From positions 1-63,160 of the forward strand of contig UQWL01000017.1 in NCBI GenBank assembly GCA_900544715.1: a stretch of DNA of 63,160 bases, written 5' to 3'. This DNA comes from an uncultured Oscillospiraceae bacterium (GTDB taxonomy: Bacteria; Bacillota; Clostridia; Oscillospirales; Acutalibacteraceae). The notes beneath the pieces were generated by a model that ran no database searches, had not been told where the DNA came from, and saw only the letters and a list, made by a program, of their open reading frames with translations. Positions 24,736-34,267 of the stretch are shown piece by piece. Position 1 is the stretch's first letter. Each line of letters begins with the position of its first letter. A program made the translations under genes and the position numbers.

Positions 24736-25002
24736 TCAATTTTGCCTCATCTCCTCCTCCATGCGGTCATAAACCTCATCCGGTATTTTGCACTGGAACG
24801 CGCGCTCCAGCTGCTTTTTTTTGCGTGCCTTCGCAAGGCATTCAGGGTCAGGGCACACATATGCGCCGCGGCCGGGCTTGCGAGAGGTTGAATCCAATGA
24901 AATTTCCCCCTCCGGGCTGCGCACAACCCGCACGAGCTCCTTTTTGGGCTTCATTTCAAAGCAGCCGACACACTTGCGCATCGGGACCTTTTTATTCTGC
25001 AT
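24736..25002 (-). CDS. ylxR: YlxR (RnpM-type, DUF448) RNA-binding protein
   Basis: An 88-aa YlxR protein with the hallmark MRKCVGCFEMKPKKELVRVV (about residues 8-27) and GRGAYVCPDPECL. Relatives bind RNase P RNA and have been called RnpM. The ATG at 25002 follows an AAGGGGG site at 6 bases. It lies between nusA and ylxQ in the standard order. Confidence 0.93.
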   Translation of the reverse strand: MQNKKVPMRKCVGCFEMKPKKELVRVVRSPEGEISLDSTSRKPGRGAYVCPDPECLAKARKKKQLERAFQCKIPDEVYDRMEEEMRQN

Positions 25003-25040
25003 TTCCATCCCCCTTACCGCCTGCATGCAAAAGCCTTCGA

Positions 25041-26123
25041 TCAGGCCTCTGTTGCTTCTTCCTGTTCTTCCTTCGGCTCATAGAAGCCGCTCTCCGGCTT
25101 GATATCGATCTTCCAGCCGGTCAGCTTTGCCGCCAGGCGGGCATTCTGCCCTTTGTTGCCAATGGCGAGGGAAAGCTGTGTATCCGGCACGGTCACATGG
25201 CACGAATTCGCCGCGCCGTCTTCTATTTCTACGCTGAGTACCTCCGCAGGGGCCAGGGCCGCCGCGATAAACTCTGCGGGATTTTCGCTATATTTAACAA
25301 TATCAATTTTTTCACCGCCGAGCAGGTCAACCACCTTGCCCACGCGCGCGCCGCGCGGGCCGATGCAGGCGCCCACGGCGTCCACATTCGGATCGCGGCT
25401 ATAGACTGCCAGCTTCGTGCGGGAGCCGGCCTCGCGGGATACGGCCTTGATCTCCACCGTGCCGTCATAAATTTCCGGCACTTCCGTTTCAAACAGGCGC
25501 TTGACCAGCCCCGGGTGGGTACGGGAAATGATCGCTTTCGGGCCGCCTTTTTCGCTCTCGCGTACGTCTACGATGTACACCTTAATCAGGTCGCCCTCTG
25601 TGATGGTTTCTCCAGGCACCTGCTCGCCCTTGGGCAGCACTGCTTCCGCACGGCCAATTTCCAACGTTGCATTGCCGGAAACTGGGTCTACCCGCGTCAC
25701 CTTAGCGGTTGTGATCTCCTGCTGGCGGCTCTGGAATTCCTGCATCACCTGGCCGCGCTCCGCTTCGCGGATGCCCTGTCGGATCACATGCTTCACCGTC
25801 TGCGCGGCAATCCGGCCAAACTGCTTGGGCTCCAGCGGGATTTCCACAATATCGCCCGGCAGGGCACTGGGCTTATACTTCTGCGCCTCTTCCGTCAGGA
25901 TATCCGTATCCGGGTCGGAAATCTCGTTGACCACCGTTTTGTGCAGGAAAACGTTCAGCTCGCTCTCCTCAGGTTTAATTTCACAGCAGACAACGTCTTT
26001 ATCATGGTAATTCTTACGCACCGCCACAATAATGGCAGTTTGTATTTTTTCATAGAGCAGCTCCGCCGGCACGCCCTTTTCCTTCTCCAGAATCTTGACC
26101 GCCTCAAAAAACTCGGTATTCAT
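25041..26123 (-). CDS. nusA: Transcription termination/antitermination factor NusA
   Basis: A 360-aa NusA of the short Gram-positive type. The N-terminal RNAP-binding domain (EFFEAVKILEKEKGVP), the S1 domain, KH1 (VGACIGPRGARV) and KH2 (LAIGNKGQNARLAAKLTGW) are visible, and the C-terminal acidic repeats of proteobacterial NusA are absent. It binds the elongation complex and modulates pausing. The start at ATG 26123 fits the family N-terminus; the longer frame to 26228 does not. Confidence 0.96.
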   Translation of the reverse strand: MNTEFFEAVKILEKEKGVPAELLYEKIQTAIIVAVRKNYHDKDVVCCEIKPEESELNVFLHKTVVNEISDPDTDILTEEAQKYKPSALPGDIVEIPLEPKQFGRIAAQTVKHVIRQGIREAERGQVMQEFQSRQQEITTAKVTRVDPVSGNATLEIGRAEAVLPKGEQVPGETITEGDLIKVYIVDVRESEKGGPKAIISRTHPGLVKRLFETEVPEIYDGTVEIKAVSREAGSRTKLAVYSRDPNVDAVGACIGPRGARVGKVVDLLGGEKIDIVKYSENPAEFIAAALAPAEVLSVEIEDGAANSCHVTVPDTQLSLAIGNKGQNARLAAKLTGWKIDIKPESGFYEPKEEQEEATEA

Positions 26124-26277
26124 TTTATGACCATTCCTTTCCATATCAAAGCCGGGCCGGGCTTGGCGCCTGTTTTGAGGCTCCATGCCCGCTGCGTCAA
26201 ACGAGCCATTCATTTTTCGAACGGACAAATTAGGCTGCCTAATCCCAGCGTCTATCAGGCTCTTCCATCAAGCTTTT

Positions 26278-26766
26278 TTAAAATGCGTCCGCGTCATCCA
26301 GCCGAATCCAGGACGCCTCTTTTTTTTGCAGCTGCATCTGCGTGCCGTTTTCCAGCAGCAGCGTAATGGCTCCGTTTTCAAAGGATAGGAGCTCGCCTGT
26401 AAAATCACGCACATTGTCCACCGGGCGGATCAGGCGCACCTTGATCCGCGCACCCAGCAATGCCTGAAAGTGCTCCTCCCGCGTCAGCTCCCGCTCTAAG
26501 CCGGGCGACGAAACCTCCAGATAATAGTTTTGCTCGATCGGGTCCGTTTCATCCAGCGGGCCGTCCAGCGCATGGCTCATCGCCACGCAGTCATCCACGC
26601 TGACGCCACCTTCCTTATCCACAAAAACGCGCAGATACCAGGAAGCGCCCTCCTTAACAAAGCGGATATCCCAAAGCGTGAGCCCCAACTGCTGCGCCAA
26701 TGGCTCCGCGAGCGCCCATACGGCGGCCACCGTGTTGCCGCCCTTGCCCTTCGATGACAAAAGCAT
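26278..26766 (-). CDS. rimP: Ribosome maturation factor RimP
   Basis: About 162 aa. RimP supports 30S assembly. The family segments LTLWDIRFVKEGASWYLRVF, DDCVAMSHALD and EVSSPGLERELT are present. GAGG lies only 1-2 bases from the ATG at 26766 but 7 bases from an in-frame TTG at 26760, which may be the true start given how often TTG is used here. It is the first gene of the rimP-nusA-ylxR-ylxQ-infB-rbfA-nrnA-truB-ribF-HAD cluster. Confidence 0.93.
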   Translation of the reverse strand: MLLSSKGKGGNTVAAVWALAEPLAQQLGLTLWDIRFVKEGASWYLRVFVDKEGGVSVDDCVAMSHALDGPLDETDPIEQNYYLEVSSPGLERELTREEHFQALLGARIKVRLIRPVDNVRDFTGELLSFENGAITLLLENGTQMQLQKKEASWIRLDDADAF

Positions 26767-26894
26767 TCCTCTTTTCCCGCAAAAATTCCCGCAGCCGTTT
26801 CGAACCAAGCGGCGGGTTTGTTGCAAAATGGCTATGACAAGCAGAAAGAGCGGGTTGCCCCACTCTTTCATACTAGTCATCTTCTTTATCAAAT

Positions 26895-26923
26895 ATTTTA
26901 TCACACTGCAAATAAAATAGCAA
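26895..26923 (-). promoter_or_regulatory. Promoter of the rimP-nusA-infB cluster
   Basis: TTGCTA (26923-26918), a 17-base spacer and TAAAAT (26900-26895) on the minus strand. The leader to rimP is about 120 bases. Confidence 0.7.
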
Positions 26924-27006
26924 GCAAAAAATAAAAATTCCCTCGATATTGCGCCTTTTTTACAGCGTTCCACCCGATTGCACGCCGAAGAGGCAAGGGC
27001 ACACGC

Positions 27007-28056
27007 CTATTTCTGCGCGGGGATCGTCAGCGCCATCTCCTCTTCGTTCATAATATGGTCGGTCATCACGAGCCCGCCGCCATCCGGGAAGGCTGCTATC
27101 ACGCCATCGTAATCCACCGTGGTAAAAAGCGCAGACCCAGTCAGGGCCAGCCGCCACTTCACCGTGGGATAGATCATTTTAGAACGGCGGTTTGTCGCAA
27201 CGGTCACTTCTGGGCTCAGGGTGTTCAAGAACTTACGGGAGGAGGAGAACACATAGCCATGGTGCCCAATCTTCAGCAGGTCAATCTTACCGATCTCCGG
27301 CCCAAGGCGCGTTTCATCCCCGCTGAGGTTATTCAGGTCGCCTGTCAAAAGCGCCCTGGTTCCGTCCTTTTCCAGCAGTGTCAGCACGGAATTATCATTT
27401 TCATCAATCCCCTGGTGCTCCGTATCGATTTCCGTATTCAAAAACCGGATGGTAAAATCTCCGAATGGGAATGCATCTGTCGGGATGTCGGAAACAATTT
27501 CAGCGCCACGGGCATTCAGCGCCTGCACCATCTGATCATACACCTCCTGATTATCCCACTGGCGTTTCTCCTTGCTGCGGATATTATCCGGGCGGTATGG
27601 CTTCAGATACGCCAGCTTCACGGTAACATCCGGGTCGGAAATCACCGTATCAAAGCCGCCCATGTGATCCGAATGGGCATGGGTGGCCAGCACAAAATCG
27701 AGCGTTACTTTTCCGTTCTCATCCGAGGCATGATCCTTCAAATATTGCAGGACGACCTGCTCATAACCCGTATAGTTCAAGTTGGGGCGATCTGCAGGAT
27801 AGTCGCTGTCCTCCCCCGCATCCACGAGCGCAAAATGGCCGTTTGATTCGATGAGGATGGCGTCTGACGAACCGGTATTCAGAAAATGGATGCGGTCATC
27901 GCCTTCCTTCTGCGAAAAATCCTCCGAACGGATGGGAACCTTCTGCGTATTCCGGCGCAGCAGCAAGGCATTCCCGGCAAAGAGCACAATGAGGGCGGCC
28001 GCCAACATGGCCGCGATGACACAGACGGACACAAGGACTTTCTTTTTGATTGTCAT
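27007..28056 (-). CDS. Membrane-anchored MBL-fold hydrolase (ComEC/Rec2 C-domain-like)
   Basis: A 349-aa protein. A basic N-terminus and one membrane segment (about residues 7-33) point to an extracellular domain. The metallo-beta-lactamase fold shows NTGSSDAILIE, VDAGE (residues 78-82), the metal motif THAHSDHMGG (125-134), LLTGDLN and KIGHHG. This resembles the nuclease-like MBL domain of ComEC. Free-standing, membrane-anchored relatives are common in Clostridia, with unknown substrates. AGAGGAAG precedes the ATG at 28056. It lies between gatB and rimP on the same strand and is separated from gatB by a terminator. Confidence 0.82.
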   Translation of the reverse strand: MTIKKKVLVSVCVIAAMLAAALIVLFAGNALLLRRNTQKVPIRSEDFSQKEGDDRIHFLNTGSSDAILIESNGHFALVDAGEDSDYPADRPNLNYTGYEQVVLQYLKDHASDENGKVTLDFVLATHAHSDHMGGFDTVISDPDVTVKLAYLKPYRPDNIRSKEKRQWDNQEVYDQMVQALNARGAEIVSDIPTDAFPFGDFTIRFLNTEIDTEHQGIDENDNSVLTLLEKDGTRALLTGDLNNLSGDETRLGPEIGKIDLLKIGHHGYVFSSSRKFLNTLSPEVTVATNRRSKMIYPTVKWRLALTGSALFTTVDYDGVIAAFPDGGGLVMTDHIMNEEEMALTIPAQK

Positions 28057-28260
28057 CGTTTTCTTCCTCTCTCTAGTGATATGGATGCAATCCGTCGCTC
28101 TCTCCCGAACGGACCGCATGCGATCGGCTATCACACCCTTCTCTATCCAATCTGTATGCAAACGTATGGTTTTCTAGTAGCAAATCCAACGCCAAAACAC
28201 AAAAGAGCCCCAAAAATTGACTCTCTCCTCCTGTGTCCGATACGTGTCTATTCACCTGCA
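28057..28260. other. Gap upstream of the MBL-fold gene
   Basis: About 200 bases with no convincing ORF; it presumably holds the promoter of the MBL-fold gene, but no near-consensus pair stands out. Confidence 0.3.
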
Positions 28261-28316
28261 AAAAAGCGGCAGGGAAAACCACATTGCCTTTTGGGCGTTG
28301 CGGTTTTCCCTGCCGT
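28261..28316 (-). terminator. Terminator of aspS-gatC-gatA-gatB
   Basis: On the minus strand CGGCAGGGAAAACC pairs with GGTTTTCCCTGCCG around a loop of about 20 bases, then CTTTTTT. Confidence 0.9.
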
Positions 28317-28352
28317 TTATTTCAATGGCGGCATTCATAGAATCGCCATCTT

Positions 28353-29783
28353 TTACTCGCCAAGCAGCTCTTTGAGCAGCTTGGTAACCTCCTGCGCAGG
28401 CGCCTTGCCGCGCAATGCCCGCATGGATTGGCCGATCAGGTACTGGAACGCCTGCGTTTTGCCGCCCTTATATTCATTGACGGACTTCTCGTTTTCCGCG
28501 ATCACCTGCTCGACTGCTGCACGGATTGTGCTTGTGTCGGTGAGCACACCGAGATTGTTATCCTTGACATACTGCTCCGGGTCCACATCTGCTTGGAACA
28601 CCTGCTCAAACACTTTTTTGGCCGACTGGCGGCTGATCTTATTCTGTGCAAGCATCAAAATAATTTTGCCGAGCGAATCCGGCTGGAAAGCCATGTTTTC
28701 CGGCAGCGTGCCCGTATCATTGAGGAGCTTCATCAAGTCGCCCATGATCCAATTCGCCGCTTCTTTCGGGCTGCCGCAAACCTCTGCCGTGCGCTCAAAC
28801 AGCCGCACAAAATAAACAGAGCCAGTAATCATATCCGTATCGTAAGCCGAAAGGCCGAGTTCTTCCATATAGCGCTTTTTCTTCTGCTCCGGCAGCTCCG
28901 GCAGGGCCGCGCGCACACGCTCCACCTCTTCGTCGCTGATGGAAATGGGCGGGAGATCCGGCTCCGGGAAGTATTTATAATCCTGCGCATCCTCTTTGGA
29001 GCGCATGGCCGTGCTTTCTCCCTTATTATCATCCCAACGCCTGGTCTGCTGAATCACACGCTCGCCGCTCTCCAGCAGGTCAATCTGCCGCTGCGATTCG
29101 CTTTCGATGGCGCGGGCAATGGCCCGGAAGGAATTCATATTCTTCATCTCAGTGCGCACACCAAGCTCCTGTGATCCAGCGGGGCGCACGGAGAGGTTGA
29201 TATCCGCGCGCAGGGAGCCCTCCTGCATCTTGCAGTCCGACACGCCGACGTACTGGAGCACTGCCCGCAGCTTCTCCAGATACTCAACCGCTTCCTCCGC
29301 CGAACGCAGATCCGGCTCACTGACGATCTCCAGCAGCGGCACGCCGCAGCGGTTGTAATCGACCAGCGTGCAATCCTCAAACGGATCATGGATGAGCTTA
29401 CCCGCATCCTCCTCCATATGGATCTCCTTGATGCGGATCTCCTTCGGCCCTTCCTTGCCCTGCACCTCCACATGCCCCCAAGTGCAGATGGGCAGATAGA
29501 GCTGTGAAATCTGATAGGCTTTCGGCAGGTCGGGGTAGAAATAATTCTTGCGGTCAAATTTGGTATACCGCGTGATGTCGCAGCCGAGCGCAAGGCCTGT
29601 GCGCATCGCAAATTCGACGACGGCACGGTTTAACACCGGCAAAGTGCCTGGCATCCCGGCGCACACCGGGCAGACATGCGTATTCGGCTCGCCGCCAAAG
29701 GCTGTTGTGCAGTTACAGAAAACTTTCGTTTTGGTGGAAAGCTCCGTATGGACTTCCAAGCCAATGACTACCTCATATTTCAT
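28353..29783 (-). CDS. gatB: Asp/Glu-tRNA amidotransferase subunit B
   Basis: A 476-aa GatB, the kinase/tRNA-binding subunit of GatCAB, which turns Asp-tRNA(Asn) or Glu-tRNA(Gln) into the amide form. Visible motifs are VIGLEVHTELST at the N-terminus, DRKNYFYPDLPKAYQISQ and a C-terminal YqeY-like helical domain. The Cys residues of the zinc site are in VFCNC and HVCPVCAG. It is the last gene of the aspS-gatCAB operon. The spacer to gatA holds three hairpins and a copy of a repeat also found at 48431-48529. Confidence 0.96.
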   Translation of the reverse strand: MKYEVVIGLEVHTELSTKTKVFCNCTTAFGGEPNTHVCPVCAGMPGTLPVLNRAVVEFAMRTGLALGCDITRYTKFDRKNYFYPDLPKAYQISQLYLPICTWGHVEVQGKEGPKEIRIKEIHMEEDAGKLIHDPFEDCTLVDYNRCGVPLLEIVSEPDLRSAEEAVEYLEKLRAVLQYVGVSDCKMQEGSLRADINLSVRPAGSQELGVRTEMKNMNSFRAIARAIESESQRQIDLLESGERVIQQTRRWDDNKGESTAMRSKEDAQDYKYFPEPDLPPISISDEEVERVRAALPELPEQKKKRYMEELGLSAYDTDMITGSVYFVRLFERTAEVCGSPKEAANWIMGDLMKLLNDTGTLPENMAFQPDSLGKIILMLAQNKISRQSAKKVFEQVFQADVDPEQYVKDNNLGVLTDTSTIRAAVEQVIAENEKSVNEYKGGKTQAFQYLIGQSMRALRGKAPAQEVTKLLKELLGE

Positions 29784-29792
29784 GCTTATGGA

Positions 29793-29891
29793 CATTCCTT
29801 TCTTGCGCCGTGCCGCAGAATTGTGCGGTTTTGGCGCAGCCAAAATTTCGAGCGGAATTTATGATCGAAAAGCACAAAATGCAGTTTGAAA
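29793..29891 (-). repeat. Dispersed ~99-bp repeat, copy A
   Basis: Aligns without gaps to 48431-48529 with about three quarters of the bases identical. It lies between gatA and gatB and ends in the sequence AAGAAAGGAATG at the downstream gene side. It contains TTTTGGC-gca-GCCAAAA (29829-29845) and CCGCA-gaattg-TGCGG (29813-29828). A perfect AGTTTGAAAGA hairpin overlaps its end (29883-29908). Confidence 0.7.
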
Positions 29892-29901
29892 GATTTCTCT
29901 T

Positions 29902-31383
29902 TCAAACTTCCCCTCCCGCGCAAGTGTTGGGCCACTGGTGATGGAACGGCGTTGCCTGCTCATACTGGCGGGCCGCCTGCAAAATCCCTGCTTCGTCAAA
30001 AGGCTTGCCGATGAGCTGAAGCCCGACCGGCAGCCCCTCCCCGTCAAAACCGCACGGCACGGAGGCCGCGGGCAGGCCGGCGAGGTTAATCATCACCGTA
30101 TAGATATCGCCCAGATACATCTTCAACGGGTCGGAGAGTGATTCCCCCAGCTTCGGCGCCGTGGTAGGCGCCACGGGGCCAAGCAGCATATCATACTGCT
30201 CGAATGCGTCGAAAAACGCCTTTTGGATCAGCTTCTTCGCCTGGAGCGCCTTATTGTAATACGCATCGTAATAGCCGGAGCTCAACACAAAGTTGCCCAG
30301 CATGATACGGCGCTTGACCTCCATGCCGAAGCCCTCGCTGCGGCTTTTGACATAGGTTTCCATCAAATTCTCCGCATTGGGCGACGAGTAACCATATTTG
30401 ATGCCGTCGTAGCGTGAAAGGTTGGAGCACGCCTCGGCGGACGCGATGATATAATAGGTTGGCACGGCGTATTTGACAATCGGCATTGCAAATTCTTCCA
30501 CATGCGCACCGAGCGATTCCAGAAGCTTTGCCGCTTCAAGCACGCGGGCTTTTACATCCGGCTCAATGCCCTCCCCAAAATAATCCGAGGGGATGCCGAT
30601 GCGCTTGCCCGAAAGGCCGTCCGCCATGACCGCCTTCCGGTCAAAGGCGGGGAATTCCATGGAGGTGCCATCACGCGGGTCTTTCCCACTGATGATTTCA
30701 AACAAGGCCGCGCAGTCCGCCACATCCCGGCCCACCGGGCCGATCTGATCGAGGGAGGAGGCATACGCCACCAAGCCAAAGCGGGAAACCGCGCCGTAGG
30801 TGGGCTTCAGCCCCGGCACGCCGCAGAAGGAGCAAGGCTGGCGGATCGATCCGCCCGTATCGGAGCCGAGCGCCACCACCGCCTCGCGCGCCGCCACAGA
30901 GGCCGCAGCGCCGCCGGACGAGCCGCCCGGCACACGGCCAATATTCCAGGGGTTGCGCGTTGGGCCGTAGAATGAAGTTTCCGTCGTGCTGCCCATAGCG
31001 AATTCATCCATATTGAGCTTACCCGCCACCACCATGCCGGCCTTACGCATCCGCTCCACAACCGTTGCATCATAGGCGGGCTTAAAGTTGGAAAGGATTT
31101 TGGAGGAGCAGCTCGTCAAGATCCCCTTCGTGCAAATATTATCTTTGACAGACACCGGCACGCCGGCGAGCGGCGCATCATTGAGCTCGCCCGCGCGGAG
31201 CCGCCGTTGCACCTCGTCCGCCTCCCGGTAGGCCTCCTCGCGGGCAACCGTGGTGTAGCAGCGATAGGCTGCATCGCACGCATCAATTTTCGCATACAAA
31301 GCGTCGAGCGCATCGCGCGTGCTGAGCTCGCCCGACTGAATGCGCCGGGATAACTCCAGCGCCGTCATTTCCATAATCTCCAT
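29902..31383 (-). CDS. gatA: Asp/Glu-tRNA amidotransferase subunit A
   Basis: A 493-aa amidase-signature enzyme that releases ammonia from glutamine. The Ser-cisSer-Lys triad is visible in PVSVKDNI (Lys) and the GSDTGGSIRQPCSFCG / GGSSGGAAASVAAREA segments. An internal tunnel delivers ammonia to GatB. GGAGG lies 10 bases before the ATG at 31383. It follows gatC by 22 bases in the same operon. Confidence 0.97.
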   Translation of the reverse strand: MEIMEMTALELSRRIQSGELSTRDALDALYAKIDACDAAYRCYTTVAREEAYREADEVQRRLRAGELNDAPLAGVPVSVKDNICTKGILTSCSSKILSNFKPAYDATVVERMRKAGMVVAGKLNMDEFAMGSTTETSFYGPTRNPWNIGRVPGGSSGGAAASVAAREAVVALGSDTGGSIRQPCSFCGVPGLKPTYGAVSRFGLVAYASSLDQIGPVGRDVADCAALFEIISGKDPRDGTSMEFPAFDRKAVMADGLSGKRIGIPSDYFGEGIEPDVKARVLEAAKLLESLGAHVEEFAMPIVKYAVPTYYIIASAEACSNLSRYDGIKYGYSSPNAENLMETYVKSRSEGFGMEVKRRIMLGNFVLSSGYYDAYYNKALQAKKLIQKAFFDAFEQYDMLLGPVAPTTAPKLGESLSDPLKMYLGDIYTVMINLAGLPAASVPCGFDGEGLPVGLQLIGKPFDEAGILQAARQYEQATPFHHQWPNTCAGGEV

Positions 31384-31405
31384 AAAATCGTCTCCTCCCC
31401 TTCTT

Positions 31406-31693
31406 TTATTCCACCGTTTTCGGCACCTGGAAGCAGCCGTCCTTCTGGTTCGGCGCGTTCCGGAGCAATTCCTCGCGGTCCATGGAGGGAATCACTTCAT
31501 CCTCATGGAACACATTCGTCACGGGGAAGGAATGGGAGAGCGGCTCCACCCCTTGCGTATCCAAGGCATTGAGCGTTTCCATATAGGATAAAATCTCCTG
31601 CAAATCCTTTTCCGTTGCTTGCTCCTGCTCTGGCGTCAGTTGAATCCGCCCCAGCTTTTCGAGATATTGGACCAGTTCGCCTGTGATTTGCAT
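31406..31693 (-). CDS. gatC: Asp/Glu-tRNA amidotransferase subunit C
   Basis: A 95-aa GatC, the clamp subunit that holds GatA and GatB together. The family pattern YLEKLGRIQLTPEQE at the N-terminus and L---GVEPLSH in the middle are present. AGGAGG lies 7 bases before the ATG. It is second in the aspS-gatCAB operon. Confidence 0.95.
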   Translation of the reverse strand: MQITGELVQYLEKLGRIQLTPEQEQATEKDLQEILSYMETLNALDTQGVEPLSHSFPVTNVFHEDEVIPSMDREELLRNAPNQKDGCFQVPKTVE

Positions 31694-31760
31694 GGAAATT
31701 CCTCCTATAATCTATGATCTATCCCATTATGTCATTGCTTCCTTGTAAAGTTATTCTGCT

Positions 31761-33527
31761 TTACACGCGGTTTTCCAGCGGCCGCCTGAGCTTAATATGC
31801 ACTTCGCGCAGCTGCTGCTCCGTCACTTCACCCGGCGCGCCGAGCAGAAGATCCTGGGCGTTCGCATTCATCGGGAAGGCGATCACTTCGCGGATATTCT
31901 CTTCATCCCGCAGCAGCATCAGCATCCGGTCAACGCCCGGCGCCATGCCCGCGTGCGGCGGAGCGCCATACTGGAACGCGTGGTAGAGCGCACCGAACCG
32001 CGCCTCCACATCCTCGGCCGTATAGCCGGCCAGCTCAAAGGCCTTTACCATGATATCCGGGCGATGGTTACGCACCGCGCCGGAGGAAAGCTCCACGCCA
32101 TTACAGACAATATCATACTGATACGCCTTGATCTCCAGCGGGTTCATCGTTTCCAGTGCCTCCAGGCCACCCTGCGGCATGGAGAAGGGGTTGTGCGTAA
32201 AATCGAGCTTGCCTTCCTCATTTTTCTCATACATCGGAAAATCTGTGATATAGCAAAGCTCAAAGCGATCCTTTTCGATGAGGCCCATCCGCTCGCCGAG
32301 CGCCGTGCGGATCTGCCCCGCCAGGCGGTCGACGACCGCTTTGCCGTCGCTGATGAAAAAGAGCGTATCCTCCGCCTTCATGGCCAGGCGCTCGATCAGC
32401 TCCTGCTTCTTCTCCTCTGTGAGGAATTTGGCAATCGGGCCCTTGAAGGAGCCATCCTCCTGCAGCGTGAGGTAGCCGAGGCCCTTCATGCCGATTTCCA
32501 TTGCAAAGGCGAGCATCTTTTCAAAGAAGGATTTCGGCATCTTCGCGCAGCCCGGCACATTGATGCCGCGCACGGGCTTCTTCTGAAAGGGCTTGAAATC
32601 CACATCCACAAAGAAATCGGAAAGATCTTCAATCAAAAGCGGGTTGCGCAGATCCGGCTTGTCCGTGCCGTAGTGCAGCATGGCCTCTTCATAGGGGATG
32701 CGGCGAAACGGCGCAGGGGATACCTTGCGCCCGTTGCCGAAGGTTGCAAAGGTATCGTAAAGCACCTGCTCCGCTACCGCGAAAACATCCTCCTGCGTAG
32801 CGAATGCCATTTCGAAATCGAGCTGATAAAATTCGCCGGGAGAGCGATCCGCGCGCGCATCCTCATCGCGGAAGCAGGGCGCGATCTGGAAATATTTATC
32901 GAAGCCGGAGGCCATCAGCAGCTGCTTAAACTGCTGGGGAGCCTGCGGCAGCGCATAAAATTTGCCCTCATGCTTACGCGAGGGGATGATATAGTCGCGC
33001 GCACCCTCCGGAGAAGAACAGGTGAGGATCGGCGTGGTGATCTCCGTGAAGCCAAGCTCCTCCATCTTGCGCCGCAAAAAGCTGACAACCTTGGAGCGGA
33101 AGAGAATATTCTCATGCACACGCGGATTGCGCAGATCAAGGAAGCGGTATTTCAGCCGCACCTCCTCGCGCGTATCGGTGGATTCCTGCACGTCAAAGGG
33201 CAGATTCGGCACGCACGGCCCCAGCACCTCCAGCGCGTCGGCCATCACCTCCAGGTGCCCGGTCGGGATTTTGGGGTTGACCGTTTCCTCATCGCGGGCG
33301 ACGACCTTGCCGGAAACGGTAATGGCCGTTTCCCTGTGAAGATCCTTCAGCAGAGCGTCGTCATGCACGACCACCTGCGTCACGCCATATTGATCCCGCA
33401 GGTCGAGAAAAGCCACGCCGCCGTGATCGCGGATTGTATCCACCCATCCGGCCAAGCGGACGGTTTCATCCAGATTCTGCTCCGCCAGCTCCCCACAGGT
33501 GTGTGTTCTGTAAATTTCTTGTGCCAT
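31761..33527 (-). CDS. aspS: Aspartyl-tRNA synthetase, non-discriminating type
   Basis: A 588-aa bacterial-type class II AspRS with an OB-fold anticodon domain, class II motifs and the GAD insertion. The anticodon-domain residue that sorts bacterial AspRS is His35 here (TIRDHGG), the signature of enzymes that also charge tRNA(Asn). The last 30 residues (AFPMNANAQDLLLGAP) are of the same group. It is the first gene of the operon with gatC, gatA and gatB, which would amidate the misacylated tRNA. The ATG at 33527 follows AAGGGA at 9 bases. A second AspRS lies at 60453-62237. Confidence 0.95.
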   Translation of the reverse strand: MAQEIYRTHTCGELAEQNLDETVRLAGWVDTIRDHGGVAFLDLRDQYGVTQVVVHDDALLKDLHRETAITVSGKVVARDEETVNPKIPTGHLEVMADALEVLGPCVPNLPFDVQESTDTREEVRLKYRFLDLRNPRVHENILFRSKVVSFLRRKMEELGFTEITTPILTCSSPEGARDYIIPSRKHEGKFYALPQAPQQFKQLLMASGFDKYFQIAPCFRDEDARADRSPGEFYQLDFEMAFATQEDVFAVAEQVLYDTFATFGNGRKVSPAPFRRIPYEEAMLHYGTDKPDLRNPLLIEDLSDFFVDVDFKPFQKKPVRGINVPGCAKMPKSFFEKMLAFAMEIGMKGLGYLTLQEDGSFKGPIAKFLTEEKKQELIERLAMKAEDTLFFISDGKAVVDRLAGQIRTALGERMGLIEKDRFELCYITDFPMYEKNEEGKLDFTHNPFSMPQGGLEALETMNPLEIKAYQYDIVCNGVELSSGAVRNHRPDIMVKAFELAGYTAEDVEARFGALYHAFQYGAPPHAGMAPGVDRMLMLLRDEENIREVIAFPMNANAQDLLLGAPGEVTEQQLREVHIKLRRPLENRV

Positions 33528-33600
33528 TTCAGACATTCCCTTCCAAACCATAATCAAGCACGGCGGAATACCGCGCCGAAAAATCCATAAACAGGAATTA

Positions 33601-33629
33601 ATTATATCATAAGAAACCAAACGTGTACA
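33601..33629 (-). promoter_or_regulatory. aspS-gatCAB promoter
   Basis: TGTACA (33629-33624), a 17-base spacer and TATAAT (33606-33601) on the minus strand. Confidence 0.7.
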
Positions 33630-33765
33630 GCACTTTTCCCGGATATTTTCACGCATGCGAATCCCACTATTCCTTTCTAATATACCCCAAAATCACAGAA
33701 AACGGTATCTTTTTCCCCTCTGCTCCACAGAAATCAATTTTAACTACAAATTTCCCGCCGGTCCT

Positions 33766-33923
33766 GTAGGGGCAAACTGCGTTGTCAAGAATAACATGGG
33801 AAACATGTGTGTAAGGACAAGGGAAACAAATTACAACCTAAAAATCCTGCGATGGATACGGCATCCATCGTAATTTTTTATCATATCCGTTGAACATTTC
33901 AGGCGAACACAGTTCGCCCCTAC
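33766..33923. mobile_element. MITE-like element with 18-bp terminal inverted repeats
   Basis: GTAGGGGCAAACTGCGTT (33766-33783) is matched by the inverse of AACACAGTTCGCCCCTAC (33906-33923), 16 of 18 bases pairing. The 158-bp interior has no ORF and contains a GATGGAT-ACGGC-ATCCATC hairpin followed by a T-run. It is a short non-autonomous element or a repeat of that kind; no transposase is present. Confidence 0.55.
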
Positions 33924-34067
33924 GCTTTGCGGATGACAAAACGCCAAAATTAATTTCCATGCCTCTGCTCAAACCGCACTGGTCCAGTTGCTCTATCAAG
34001 AAGCGCGTATGCCCTTAATCCCCAGCTAAGGGTGACTCTGGAATCTCTACATATAGAATATCGCAGC

Positions 34068-34096
34068 TTGACTTTCCCCATATATTGTGGTATTAT
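34068..34096 (+). promoter_or_regulatory. Distal promoter of the 104-aa membrane protein gene
   Basis: TTGACT, a 17-base spacer and TATTAT on the plus strand. Confidence 0.6.
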
Positions 34097-34190
34097 AAAA
34101 ACACAATAAAATAGCATTATTCTTTGACAGAGAAAAGATCTCCGCTGTCCCAAGATTGGGACTTTACTGAAAATGATCCGAACATTTGTC

Positions 34191-34218
34191 TTGACAAGCG
34201 CGAAAAAGCTGTTATAAT
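34191..34218 (+). promoter_or_regulatory. Proximal promoter of the 104-aa membrane protein gene
   Basis: Consensus TTGACA and TATAAT separated by 16 bases, 50 bases before the start codon. Confidence 0.85.
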
Positions 34219-34267
34219 GGGAGTTGTTAAGAACAAACGTTCCGCCGACATCAAGGAGGTTATCGTT

